DNA of 36,937 bases from a virus. Under the pieces are notes generated by a model. That model saw only the letters and a program-made list of their open reading frames with translations, did not search any database and had not been told where the DNA came from. Positions 22,225-30,398 of this stretch are shown in pieces. Each line of letters starts with the position of its first letter. Position 1 is the stretch's first letter. The translations under genes were made by a program, and so were the position numbers. The DNA is taken from IMG/VR virus record IMGVR_UViG_3300036820_000052, positions 1 to 36,937 of that record, one strand, 5' to 3'.

Positions 22225-24498
22225 CTAGACTGTGGATATCACCTCAGGCCGCACGTAACACCTACAGTCAGGATGGCAGGGAGGAACGTTACCTTCACCG
22301 TAGTCAGTACTGAAGAAATCGTCGCCGGTTGCGACCTCCTTACCGTCCAAATCCTGACACACAGGACAGACTCTGTCGTCTTCGGCAGTATAAAATTTCA
22401 CCGTTTGGACGACGCCGCTCTGCTGCCAGGCTGCAAGATTCGCCTGGTTGGCGGTGCGGAAACTCTCCGTCTTGGCAATGAGTCCGGCTCGGCGCTCGTC
22501 AGCGAAGCTGTAAACGCCGTCGACCGCCTGCGTCAGTTCGGTAAGGTTCGTCCCGCCCGCTTGGGTCAACTTTTCCCCGATCACCTCCTTCAGCTGCGCG
22601 AGTGTCGTCCCGGTGTAGCTCTTCGCCATGTTGGAAATGCCGCGGTCGAGCGCGTCGCGCACGCTGTCGTCGGCGAGGATGTCGCGCTGCCCGGCGCCTA
22701 TCATTGACAGAGCCGCCGCGGCTTCGTTGCGCGTGAGCGCGGTCAGAATCGGCGTCGCCAAGTCGATGGTGATACCAATCCATTCCTGCGGGTCGAACAG
22801 GTCGCCCAGCGCTTTCTTCGCGGCTGTCTTCTTGAGCCCCGGCAACTGCGCAATGGCTTCCAGCACGTCGGCCTTTTGTCGACGGTTAATGGCGATGAAT
22901 ATTTTTTGGAGTTCGTCCTGCGCTCGATCGCTGCGATCGGCAAACCGCTTCCAGTGGTCCATGTAATCGGCGTGGGTCAGCTCGTTGAAGCTTTTGACCT
23001 GGAACTCCGGCGCGCGGTCGAGCTGCTTCTTGAACGCTTCGAGGAGACCCCGGCGCATCGCGCCTACCCCGCTGTTGGCGCTTTTACCGCCGATACGCAG
23101 CCGCACCGATCTTGCCAGCCAACCTTCAGCCGTGCGGCTCTTGGCGAGCTGCGGCGCGATCTCCTCGCCTTCAGGCTTGTCGGTCTGTCCTGCTGGCTCC
23201 ATCGCTGTGGGGCGCATGAGCTGGTCGCCGCCGTCCACCGGCCCGAGCCCCATGTACGTCTTGCGCGCCTCGTTCTGCGTCATGATCGGCATGTTGCCGA
23301 CGGCCGCCTGCATCTCTTCGGTCCGGAATTCTTTGTCCTCCGGCACGGGGTCGATGAACGTCAGGTACAGGTCGTCGCCATAGCGCGGGACCAGGAACTC
23401 GTTGAGGTAAGAGACGACGAGCAACATCTTCGGCTTGATGGTGCGCTTGCTGAAGACGTAGTCGGCCGTCTCCGCCGTGGCGCGGTTCGTATCGCTCTCG
23501 GCCGTGCCGAGGATGGTTTTGGAGACGCGGAACGCCGCCAGGATGCGGTCGCGCGTGGCGTCGGTGAGCTTGGCGAAGTCCATGTCGCGCTGGCTGACGC
23601 CCGCATTCTTGAGGTCGACGCCCTTGGGGAGCACCGGCGTCTTGTGCGCGTTCTCGACGCCCGCATACGCGTCTTTGAAGCCCTGCCGGATGCGCTCGAT
23701 CTGGCCTTCGACATTCGTCTGCGTCGCGAGGTAGAGCCCGACGCTGGCGCCGTTGAGGAAGAACTTCCGGTTGTACTCCATCGCGTAATTGTCGCTGTCG
23801 ATCCACGTCGGAATCGTCTGCGGAATGCCGATGCCGACGAACGGGTCGCCGGGGTCCGGATATTTGATGTGGAGGATTTGGTACGGCTCGAAGCGGAAGA
23901 CTTTCCCGTCGTAGGTAAATTCGTAGTGGCTGAGCTTGTATGGGAAGCTGCTCTTGTTGAGCTTCAGCCGCATGGAGCCGGGATTGAGCGGGTAGATGGC
24001 GCGAGGTTGGCTGCGGTCGTCTTTCACGCCATCCAGCAGCCAATAGCAGTTACCGGTAAGTTCCAGGTGCGCCATCGTGACGTACTTCAGCTCGATGCCG
24101 GTCATGTGCTCGTTGACGCCGTCCAGCAGCGTCAGAAGTGGGTGGTCCTCCTGCTCCTCGTGCTCGTCGCCGTTCACTTGGTAGAGCCGGAGCTGGACGT
24201 TCGCCACTTCGCTGGCGATGGCGTTCACCGCCGCGAAGGTCCAACCGGTGAAGTTGCCCATGGCCTTGGCGGCGTCGACATGCTTGGCGCCGGTGGGCTT
24301 GTAGATGGCGAGCGGGTCGTCCCCGAGCGTCTCGGACTTCTCGCTTATGTTCGGGATTTCTGCCTTGCGGCTGCCGCGCCGGTCGCGCAGCACTACGCGG
24401 CCGTCTTCAGTAAAGCCCTCTAGCCGATGGGAAGGCTGCGTCGTCGTCGAATGTGGGTTGGTGGTGCGCTGGAAGACCCGATTAAAAAATTCCGGCAT
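22225..24498 (-). CDS. Portal protein fused to a MuF head-morphogenesis domain
   Basis: The 757-residue protein has two parts. Residues about 60-440 are the phage portal: GNFTGWTFAAVNAIASEVAN, PLNPGSMRLKLN, FEPYQILHIKYPDPGDPFVG and IPTWIDSDNYAMEYNRKFF are standard HK97-type portal motifs, then VPEDKEFRTEEMQAAVG. Residues about 600-757 contain a SPP1 gp7/MuF-type domain: SFADERRAGLIAKTESFRTA, then KFYTAEDDRVCPVCQDLDGK with CPVC, and NVPPCHPDCRCYVRPE with a Cys/His cluster. The two are normally separate genes; a fusion implies the head-morphogenesis protein is attached to the portal ring. The TAG stop follows TATCCACAGTC, a near copy of the recurring motif. Confidence 0.88.
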   Translation of the reverse strand: MPEFFNRVFQRTTNPHSTTTQPSHRLEGFTEDGRVVLRDRRGSRKAEIPNISEKSETLGDDPLAIYKPTGAKHVDAAKAMGNFTGWTFAAVNAIASEVANVQLRLYQVNGDEHEEQEDHPLLTLLDGVNEHMTGIELKYVTMAHLELTGNCYWLLDGVKDDRSQPRAIYPLNPGSMRLKLNKSSFPYKLSHYEFTYDGKVFRFEPYQILHIKYPDPGDPFVGIGIPQTIPTWIDSDNYAMEYNRKFFLNGASVGLYLATQTNVEGQIERIRQGFKDAYAGVENAHKTPVLPKGVDLKNAGVSQRDMDFAKLTDATRDRILAAFRVSKTILGTAESDTNRATAETADYVFSKRTIKPKMLLVVSYLNEFLVPRYGDDLYLTFIDPVPEDKEFRTEEMQAAVGNMPIMTQNEARKTYMGLGPVDGGDQLMRPTAMEPAGQTDKPEGEEIAPQLAKSRTAEGWLARSVRLRIGGKSANSGVGAMRRGLLEAFKKQLDRAPEFQVKSFNELTHADYMDHWKRFADRSDRAQDELQKIFIAINRRQKADVLEAIAQLPGLKKTAAKKALGDLFDPQEWIGITIDLATPILTALTRNEAAAALSMIGAGQRDILADDSVRDALDRGISNMAKSYTGTTLAQLKEVIGEKLTQAGGTNLTELTQAVDGVYSFADERRAGLIAKTESFRTANQANLAAWQQSGVVQTVKFYTAEDDRVCPVCQDLDGKEVATGDDFFSTDYGEGNVPPCHPDCRCYVRPEVISTV

Positions 24499-24556
24499 AC
24501 TTGCCGAAATTGTAGCACCTAGCCTAAGACCTAATAGCTCGGTGGGGATAGTAGCA

Positions 24557-25231
24557 TCAATGCTTCAGCAATGCCGCCAACTGTGGCATCCCAAAATAAA
24601 TGAGAAGAACAATGACCAGGATAATCCCCAACGGTCTCAACAAAGCTACTAGCATTGTACGCATCGTAAACTCGAAGGCCGCGTGACCGTGCCGAAAGAT
24701 AGACGCTGAGGTAAATTCTCCCTTTAACTGAGTAGGATGCATTTTCCGTAGCCATTGAATTCTAGTTTTTTCCCATAACGTTGGATCGGCATCCATGCTC
24801 GTCACATAGGAATACGCGACCAGGTCTTTGAGGTCCCGGGATAGGCGATCAAAAAGCTGAAAGGCAGTATATTTTCCGATCCGGATGTAAATTTGGTCCT
24901 CAAAAGGCCGTCCGAAATCAGAAACGACCGGATAAAGTACAACGGCCACCACGCCATTAGGACCGAATGAATAGAGCAATGTTGCACCATTTTCGGCAGC
25001 GGCATTCCCGTCGACTGTTTGCCGGAACATGCTTCGGAAGCCGAATCTCGCTTCCAATGTGTCTCGACTGGTGGCCGATACGTAAAAGCTAAAGACATTT
25101 TCAAGCGCACCAAATCGTGAGATAGAACGGACGATTCCTGGAATCGCGGGTATGGCGAGCTCGACAAAATAATCAAACTCCATCCTCGCCAAAGATAGTT
25201 TTTCATAAGATTTTCTGAAAGGATGAGTCAC
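24557..25231 (-). CDS. Membrane protein between portal and terminase, unknown
   Basis: The 224-residue product (GTG start at 25231; ATG 25183 is an alternative) is soluble-looking for about 185 residues (FVELAIPAIPGIVRSISRF, YSFGPNGVVAVVLYPVVSD) and ends with a membrane segment of about 25 residues (LLRPLGIILVIVLLIYFGMP) and a short tail. Its base composition is more AT-rich than the packaging genes around it, and it lies between terminase and portal genes that are usually adjacent, so it is probably an inserted accessory gene. Superinfection exclusion or another lysogenic trait is only a guess. No family is recognised. Confidence 0.65.
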   Translation of the reverse strand: MTHPFRKSYEKLSLARMEFDYFVELAIPAIPGIVRSISRFGALENVFSFYVSATSRDTLEARFGFRSMFRQTVDGNAAAENGATLLYSFGPNGVVAVVLYPVVSDFGRPFEDQIYIRIGKYTAFQLFDRLSRDLKDLVAYSYVTSMDADPTLWEKTRIQWLRKMHPTQLKGEFTSASIFRHGHAAFEFTMRTMLVALLRPLGIILVIVLLIYFGMPQLAALLKH

Positions 25232-25288
25232 GAAGGCCCCCGACCAAGTGAAATGGTTACCAACTAGGATACGATAGGCTGCGAAGTT

Positions 25289-26737
25289 TCAAATATACTG
25301 CACCTTCTGTTCCTCGATCCCGTCGCCAATGACGCCTAGAATAAGGTAAACCAGCGCATCGACTGCGTCGTCGTGTTTTTCGATACCGAAGCCCAGTAGC
25401 TGGGTCAGCAACCGTTCGCATCCGGCCCTCGGAAACATCACTGTCCCATTTTTGATGTAGCGCGCAGCGACGCGCAGCCGCGCCCGCTTGTCCTTGATCG
25501 GGTGCATCCCTTGGACACTGAAAGCGCGCCTCTCCATCTCCTCGATTGCCACCTGCTGATACGCCACCGCTTCGACAAAGAACTCGCTGCTCATATTCGA
25601 GGCGCGGCGTACGTTGTCGAGCGTGTCCATCGTCTCGGTGAACGTCATGTGGCGAATGATCGGATTACCCTGGATGTAAATCTGCGTCTTGCCTTCCGGC
25701 CACGCGACCTCGGCGCTCACGATGGCCGTGTAGTCGGCGCTCTCCTTCGTGCTGATGGCTAGGTCGACGCCGTGCGCCAGGTAGTTCCCTTCGTCGAACG
25801 GCGGTTCATCCCAGTAGTGAATGTCCTCGGCTCGAACGTCCTGGCCTTCCTCGGGCACGACCTGGAGCAGCATTTCGCGGCGGAAGCCGATGTCGCCAAG
25901 CTCCTCGCGCTTGCGGTCAATCGCCTCCTGCGTCGGGTATTTGGCCTTCCACGTGCAGCGGTCGATTTCCGGCCCGTCACCCTCGCGGATGAGCGGAAAT
26001 TCCAGCACCTTGAAGATGCCGGTGTTCTTCAGCCGCGCCATGAGTCCATCGGTATGCAGCCAGTTCCCGACGACGATTGCCCTGCCCTTCTCGTCCACGG
26101 ACGGCAGCACCTCGCCCCGGTACCAGCGGTCGCTTTTATCGCGGTTTTCCTGGGTCCTGACCCAATCGAGCCCTTCCACGTCGTCGGAAATGATGAGAGA
26201 TGGCCGGTGCTGGCGGTGCTTGAGCCCGCGCACCTTCTGCCCGCGGCTACGCGCCAGGATGCGCACGCCGTTGTCGAGCACGCAGTTCATCTTCTGCCAG
26301 TCTTCGTCCGACTCCAGCGTCGGCTCCGGCCGGGGATCGTCAATCCGGCGATATTTCAGGTGCCCGTAATCGCGCAGGATGAGGTCGTTGTTGCGCAGCT
26401 CGTGCTGGACGCTCGCCGCGTTGATGCTCGCCTGCCCCGTCGTGTCGGCAAGCAGGATGATGAAGGGATAAAGGTCCGGGTGTTCCAGCGCGGCCCACAG
26501 CGGCAGCGCCAGCGACGCCAGCGTCGATTTCGCGCTGCCGCGGAAGCCGATGACTTCGAGCCGAGTGAGCGTAGCGTTCTCTAGCCCCTGGCACAGTTCG
26601 TCGAAGAAGTCGGAAAAGTCGGACGGGAAGTGATGGGGGAGGTAGGTAAGGCAGAAGCCCTTGAGGGTTTGGGCCGCTTCGCGCCGCAAATCGGCGTCGT
26701 CTACAAGACGCTCAAGCTGTAGCGTCTCCGGTTGCAT
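25289..26737 (-). CDS. Terminase large subunit
   Basis: The 482-residue protein is the DNA-packaging motor ATPase and nuclease. VIGFRGSAKST (about 62-72) is the Walker A motif, LIISDD (181-186) the Walker B, and DPRPEPTLES lies between. The C-terminal nuclease domain has AHGVDLAISTKESADYTA (about 321-338, with Asp325) and EKHDDAVDALVYL (about 453-465), the metal-binding acidic residues of terminase nucleases. It overlaps the upstream gene by 26 bases, and is followed by the membrane-protein gene at 24557 rather than directly by the portal. The motif set is complete, so the gene looks functional. Confidence 0.93.
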   Translation of the reverse strand: MQPETLQLERLVDDADLRREAAQTLKGFCLTYLPHHFPSDFSDFFDELCQGLENATLTRLEVIGFRGSAKSTLASLALPLWAALEHPDLYPFIILLADTTGQASINAASVQHELRNNDLILRDYGHLKYRRIDDPRPEPTLESDEDWQKMNCVLDNGVRILARSRGQKVRGLKHRQHRPSLIISDDVEGLDWVRTQENRDKSDRWYRGEVLPSVDEKGRAIVVGNWLHTDGLMARLKNTGIFKVLEFPLIREGDGPEIDRCTWKAKYPTQEAIDRKREELGDIGFRREMLLQVVPEEGQDVRAEDIHYWDEPPFDEGNYLAHGVDLAISTKESADYTAIVSAEVAWPEGKTQIYIQGNPIIRHMTFTETMDTLDNVRRASNMSSEFFVEAVAYQQVAIEEMERRAFSVQGMHPIKDKRARLRVAARYIKNGTVMFPRAGCERLLTQLLGFGIEKHDDAVDALVYLILGVIGDGIEEQKVQYI

Positions 26738-27026
26738 GTAGAGCGAGCCACAATCGGGCTACGGCTTCAATAAGGGTCGAGCCCTCGCCCCAAAGAAATC
26801 CACTTTTCTTCGCATACCACTTCTTAAGTGAGAGAGAACGATTGACAAAAAGCAGATCATCGCCGCACCCCTCGATGAATTCTTCAAGGGTGGGCTGGGA
26901 AATACCGTGATTCAAATTGGCCTGCGACCATCCGACGAGGCCGTTGGACATGGACAAATAGCCGCCACGACCAGTTTGCGGAAACCCCGCGTCCTTCAAT
27001 TGCTTCGCGAGTTCGTAAGGAATCAT
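26712..27026 (-). CDS. Small phage protein of unknown function
   Basis: The 104-residue protein begins MIPYELAKQLKDAGFPQTG and contains PTLEEFIEGCGDDLLFVNRS and STLIEAVARLWLALHATGD. The order (AKxLKDAGFPQ, then xPTLEELIEACG, then EAVAxLWLALH) is that of a very common family of small proteins in phages and prophages, whose function is unknown. It overlaps the terminase gene by 26 bases. No ribosome binding site is obvious at the ATG; an 11-base inverted repeat lies just upstream (27034-27079) and may control its expression. Confidence 0.7.
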   Translation of the reverse strand: MIPYELAKQLKDAGFPQTGRGGYLSMSNGLVGWSQANLNHGISQPTLEEFIEGCGDDLLFVNRSLSLKKWYAKKSGFLWGEGSTLIEAVARLWLALHATGDATA

Positions 27027-27033
27027 GGTTATT

Positions 27034-27079
27034 CGTTCGAGCGTGCGCCCCGCTAGTGACGAAGGCGTACACTCGAACG
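27034..27079. repeat. Imperfect 11-base inverted repeat before a start codon
   Basis: CGTTCGAGCGT (27034-27044) and ACACTCGAACG (27069-27079) are inverted repeats with one mismatch, 24 bases apart. They lie eight bases upstream of the ATG at 27026. They could be an operator or an RNA hairpin that masks translation. Confidence 0.4.
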
Positions 27080-27098
27080 CGCTAGCCGATATCTCCTA

Positions 27099-27632
27099 TC
27101 ATAGCATCCTTTTTCTCAAAAAGAGGCGGAAACCCCATTCCACAATCTGAATGGCGCTAGCAAGGATACTAACCAATAGCAGGGGCCAGTAACCTGCGTC
27201 AGCCAGTTTATATGCCCTACTAAGGATTTCTCCTTGCATTACCTGCTCTTTCGATTGCGTCAACACAAACGAATACCTCTCATCCTGATGTAGGGGGTAT
27301 TCTTTTGATCCTAGCTGCACAATACCCGAGACAACGCCTTCGCTGTTGGATGAGCAGCAGTAGTTCTGAAAGTAAGTAATAGCCTCCGTTTGAGGACGAA
27401 CGCCCAATTCTAAATTCATCCCTTTTGCAGTCGGCAACAAAGCATGAAATTCAACATACGCCCGGCCAATGCCGTCGACCTTTACGAGGTCGTGCGGCGA
27501 TACGATCGTGCCACTGCTGCCAGGACCGGCCGTTATCGTCACTTCCGCCAGGTAGGTTGATTGGGAGAACAGAACCAAGGGGCCGGATATCGAAACGACG
27601 CCAGCCATCGGCAGTAACCAGGTCAACTTCAT
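27099..27632 (-). CDS. Membrane protein of unknown function
   Basis: The 177-residue product has an N-terminal hydrophobic segment (about 5-27, WLLPMAGVVSISGPLVLFS), a soluble central part of about 115 residues with a CC pair (YCCSSNSEGVVSG), and a C-terminal membrane segment (about 148-166, YWPLLLVSILASAIQIVEW) followed by a basic tail (RLFLRKRML). This suggests a periplasmic domain held by two membrane helices. It is AT-rich and lies between the putative small terminase and the terminase large subunit, so it is probably an accessory insertion. No known family is recognised. Confidence 0.65.
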   Translation of the reverse strand: MKLTWLLPMAGVVSISGPLVLFSQSTYLAEVTITAGPGSSGTIVSPHDLVKVDGIGRAYVEFHALLPTAKGMNLELGVRPQTEAITYFQNYCCSSNSEGVVSGIVQLGSKEYPLHQDERYSFVLTQSKEQVMQGEILSRAYKLADAGYWPLLLVSILASAIQIVEWGFRLFLRKRML

Positions 27633-27671
27633 GCGCCATCCCCCACACGCCTTCGTCGGTCGTTGCGTTCG

Positions 27672-28217
27672 CTACTCGGAACACTCAGACACCATCTGCT
27701 CAACCGTCGCCTCGGGCAACATCCCGCCGCGCCGCCACGCAGCGATGATCACCGCCCGTATTTCCGGCGGCAGAGGCTCGTAGCGCATTTCTCTGGCAAT
27801 GGCATCGACCGGCTTCTGGTACATCCCGGTATCGATTTCGGCCTTCAACAGCGCGAGGTCGAGCATGACGACGGTCTTGGCCGCTTCGATGACATCCATG
27901 GGCAGAGGCGCTTTCATTCCCTCCTGCGCCGTCTCCTTCGTCCAATAGACGACGCTCAGCAACCGCTCCCGCATCATCCGGTAGTTCTCGCGGGTGAACT
28001 GCATGCGCTGCTCAATCTGGGTGCGATCGGCTTCGATGAGGGCTTGGCGCGCAACCTTATCGGCGAGCTTCTTGATGAAACGTGGATCGAACTCGCGATT
28101 GAACCGCTTCGTCAGCTTGTCACGGATTTCACCGTAACCGATCAGGGGATCAAGCGCGCGCAAATCCCGAATTTCGCGCTTGATTGCATCGTGAACTGGT
28201 TGGGAGTAAGTGGCCAT
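27672..28217 (-). CDS. Putative terminase small subunit
   Basis: The start MATYSQPVHDAIKREI at 28217 is chosen; an upstream TTG would add eight residues. The 181-residue protein has a helical N-terminal region (about 1-60) with GYGEIRDKLTKRFNREFDPR, which could be a helix-turn-helix, then a charged helical middle part (FTRENYRMMRERLLSVVYWT) and a C-terminal helical part. Small terminases bind packaging sites in DNA and usually precede the large subunit. Here two accessory genes lie between, so the assignment is by position and helix pattern only; another DNA-binding phage protein is possible. Confidence 0.5.
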   Translation of the reverse strand: MATYSQPVHDAIKREIRDLRALDPLIGYGEIRDKLTKRFNREFDPRFIKKLADKVARQALIEADRTQIEQRMQFTRENYRMMRERLLSVVYWTKETAQEGMKAPLPMDVIEAAKTVVMLDLALLKAEIDTGMYQKPVDAIAREMRYEPLPPEIRAVIIAAWRRGGMLPEATVEQMVSECSE

Positions 28218-28247
28218 ACGCGTATTTCTGCGTTTGGACAAACTATA

Positions 28248-29006
28248 TCACGCCGCTCCTTCAATCCGCGGGCGACCAAGCAACGCCAACACAGTTCGTG
28301 AAACTTGGCGGCGGAGCTCTTGAAGCACCACCGGCGACTCATCGAAGGTAGCAGCTATATCATGCGGGTCTACTTGAAAAGCAATCGACGACGGGAGCAC
28401 GAGATAATCCATGAATGTCCGCATGGCTAAGAGCGCTAGATTGCAGAGGTTCTCCTGAGCGCTGGTAATTTCATCATCCGAAACGATCGGGTCCGCATCG
28501 CTCTTCGATGTGAATGTCTCGCGAATGGGCGTAAGAAAGAATCGAACATCATAATCGATAATCGACAGTTTGTCCGCGATCGAGGGATCAGTCAGCTTGA
28601 CACGAAATGCACTGTGAGCGAATTCATTCCGAATTTTCCGGAATGCGTCCAACTTTGCCTTTTGTGTTGGGGAAATCCACCCGAGTTGGTGGGAAAGCGA
28701 AATGCGGCTTCCGAATGTCGAAAGAGGACCGTTGCTTCCAAAGATTTGCTCTTCGACGACAGCTGAACTCACATGCCGCAAGTGCGATTTGATCAGCAAC
28801 CGTACCCGATCTTCCAAGTATGACGCGAAGATCAGAACTTGAGCGGTTTCGGATTCGCGCTGCAAACGACCAAATAGCTCTGGCAACTCGGACGCGTCGA
28901 ACGAGATTTTATCGACAGCCTCTCGCGCAGCTTTTACTTGTGTGTCGTATATAGCTTTGGCGACCCTCTCGACAATTGGATCGTCTCGTTCATCCTTGCT
29001 GTCCAT
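28248..29006 (-). CDS. MltR-like HEPN-family protein
   Basis: From MDSKDERDD at 29006 the product has 252 residues. The frame is open to 29114, but the extra N-terminus overlaps the previous gene; the ATG at 29006 is seven bases after its stop and AGGTG lies upstream. Residues about 50-131 match MltR-family proteins: ETAQVLIFASYLEDRVRLLI, FGSNGPLSTFGSRISLSHQL, then LDAFRKIRNEFAHSAF. RNEFAH (126-131) is an Rx4H motif as in HEPN domains, some of which are RNA-cutting in toxin and defence systems. Whether this one is catalytic is unknown; it is an accessory gene upstream of the terminase. Confidence 0.7.
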   Translation of the reverse strand: MDSKDERDDPIVERVAKAIYDTQVKAAREAVDKISFDASELPELFGRLQRESETAQVLIFASYLEDRVRLLIKSHLRHVSSAVVEEQIFGSNGPLSTFGSRISLSHQLGWISPTQKAKLDAFRKIRNEFAHSAFRVKLTDPSIADKLSIIDYDVRFFLTPIRETFTSKSDADPIVSDDEITSAQENLCNLALLAMRTFMDYLVLPSSIAFQVDPHDIAATFDESPVVLQELRRQVSRTVLALLGRPRIEGAA

Positions 29007-29013
29007 CCGGCAC

Positions 29014-29445
29014 CTATTCCCCTTGGGCCTCGTCGCCTTCAACTTTAGCCCCTGCGTCGGCTTCCTTCCACGTCCAGGCTTCTGCGTGCTTCGCGAGCGC
29101 GAGGTTGCTTTCAACGCTGCCGAGTAGCTGCGTCATGGCCTGCTGTACCTGCGCGGCGTTCTTCGCCATCATCTGCATTTCAGGCGCGAGCTTGTTGCGC
29201 TGCTCCTGAAGGTCTTTGCGCTTGTTACGGTTTTCAACCGTATGCGAATCAACGGCCGCTCCAAGTTCTTTGATGTCGGCTTTGAGCGTCTTGTCCTTCT
29301 CCTGGAGCTTGCAGTACTCGGCGATGAGGCCGTCAAGGTTTTTGCCGATCCAGTCCGCATGGCAGGCCGCACCCCATGCCTTCGCCCGGCATTCATCGAT
29401 GAATTCCTGACGGTGTTTCTTCTGCTGTGCAGTGGTAAACGTCAT
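29014..29445 (-). CDS. Helical phage protein of unknown function
   Basis: The 143-residue protein begins MTFTTAQQKKHRQEFIDECR, continues AWGAACHADWIGKNLDGL and has a long helical, Lys/Glu-rich middle (LQEKDKTLKADIKELGAAVD, about 48-67; ENRNKRKDLQEQRNKLAPEM, about 73-92) likely to form a coiled coil. I recall similar proteins as short hypothetical genes of alphaproteobacterial prophages but cannot assign a role. It sits between a small gene and the MltR-like gene in the same operon. The two Cys near the N-terminus are too few for a zinc site. Confidence 0.65.
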   Translation of the reverse strand: MTFTTAQQKKHRQEFIDECRAKAWGAACHADWIGKNLDGLIAEYCKLQEKDKTLKADIKELGAAVDSHTVENRNKRKDLQEQRNKLAPEMQMMAKNAAQVQQAMTQLLGSVESNLALAKHAEAWTWKEADAGAKVEGDEAQGE

Positions 29446-29451
29446 AGGCCA

Positions 29452-29757
29452 TCAGGCGAGCAACCCACGCGGCTTTTCTGTCTGCGCCCGCCGCTCGGAT
29501 TGCAGAAGCATATCCTTTGCCGGAAGTTCGGTGTCGTATCGCCATGTCCCATTGCGATGCAGGACGATGACGCCAGGGCTCAATCGGCGGGGTATCCGGG
29601 TGTAGATCGCGAGTTCGTCGTTGCTCAGCGCGTAAGATTTCAGCATCTGGGCTCCAGGCTCGACGCCACGGGCGATAGCCACCATATACCTGTCAAATTC
29701 CTCATCGGTCATATGCCCTAAGTGAATCACGCCGCCGGTTGAACGTCCATCAGTCAC
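29452..29757 (-). CDS. Small phage protein of unknown function
   Basis: The GTG start at 29757 overlaps the end of the upstream gene by eight bases; an internal ATG (MTDEEFDRYM, 29712) is an alternative start. The 101-residue product contains HLGHMTDEEFDRYMVAIARG and ELAIYTRIPRRLSPGVIVLH, then TWRYDTELPAKDM. The sequence looks like an ordinary soluble protein; I do not recognise a family. It is part of the right-to-left early operon. Confidence 0.6.
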   Translation of the reverse strand: MTDGRSTGGVIHLGHMTDEEFDRYMVAIARGVEPGAQMLKSYALSNDELAIYTRIPRRLSPGVIVLHRNGTWRYDTELPAKDMLLQSERRAQTEKPRGLLA

Positions 29758-29962
29758 GTGTGGATAGCTCCTGAAGCTCCCGGCGCCGTTCATCGGTTAC
29801 GCCGGTAAAATCGGACATTCTGCGCGGCAGGGACACGCCGCAGTCGGAAACCAGTTTGTCAATTTCGTGGGGCTCGAAGCCTTCGGCGAGGAAAAAGTCG
29901 TAAATGCCGAGCCGGGATGTTCCGGCGGTGATGAGACGTATCAGCTCGGCGCGGTGGTCCAT
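29750..29962 (-). CDS. Small protein, possibly DNA-binding
   Basis: The 70-residue product begins MDHRAELIRLITAGTSRLGI and contains IYDFFLAEGFEPHEIDKLVS and DCGVSLPRRMSDFTGVTD. The arrangement LITAG(T/S)...I..FL...G would suit a short helix-turn-helix, but there is no decisive motif. The last codons carry GCTATCCACA (29759-29768), a copy of the recurring motif. The gene lies in an operon with overlapping neighbours. The start has no strong ribosome binding site. Confidence 0.6.
   Translation of the reverse strand: MDHRAELIRLITAGTSRLGIYDFFLAEGFEPHEIDKLVSDCGVSLPRRMSDFTGVTDERRRELQELSTRD
29759..29768 (-). repeat. Copy 4 of the motif GCTATCCACA
   Basis: The motif lies within the last codons of the gene at 29750-29962, seven bases before its stop codon, in the sense orientation. 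Confidence 0.6.
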
Positions 29963-29973
29963 TCACCGTCATT

Positions 29974-30351
29974 CTATCGCGGAAAATTGGCGCCAATTGC
30001 TTTCGATGCAAGAGCGAGTATGCCGCCACCCAGTCCGCATATAAGCGGGATGGCGTTTGTGCTGTAAGCACCGAGTAACCAATAATAAATTCCGGAAAAA
30101 AGAAGAAGGACCAAACCTCCCCAAATTGGGAGAAAAAAACACAAGACACCGGCACCCATAGCTAAATAAGGTAGATTTACCCCTAGAGCGGTGTAGCTCG
30201 GACTAGCCACCTGCCCGACAGGTCCCGTCAACAAAATAATGTTCATCACGAATCGTTCGTAAAGGCCACCGGCAATTCCGAGGAGTCCCCCTACGATTGA
30301 GATAAACTTTGCGGCTTTAAGCCGCGTGTTGACCGAGTGTTGAATACTCAT
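29974..30351 (-). CDS. Polytopic small membrane protein
   Basis: The 125-residue protein has a basic N-terminus (MSIQHSVNTRLKAAKF) and three or four hydrophobic segments: about 15-30, 62-75 (YLAMGAGVLCFFLP), 77-95 (WGGLVLLLFSGIYYWLLGAY) and 99-118 (AIPLICGLGGGILALASKAI). GGAGG lies six bases upstream of the ATG, a strong ribosome binding site. The sequence is AT-richer than its neighbours. Superinfection-exclusion proteins often look like this, but no family can be named. Confidence 0.65.
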   Translation of the reverse strand: MSIQHSVNTRLKAAKFISIVGGLLGIAGGLYERFVMNIILLTGPVGQVASPSYTALGVNLPYLAMGAGVLCFFLPIWGGLVLLLFSGIYYWLLGAYSTNAIPLICGLGGGILALASKAIGANFPR

Positions 30352-30398
30352 GTGTTTCCTCCCCTACTAGCTCACTGCCCACTTACGGTGGTTAAATG

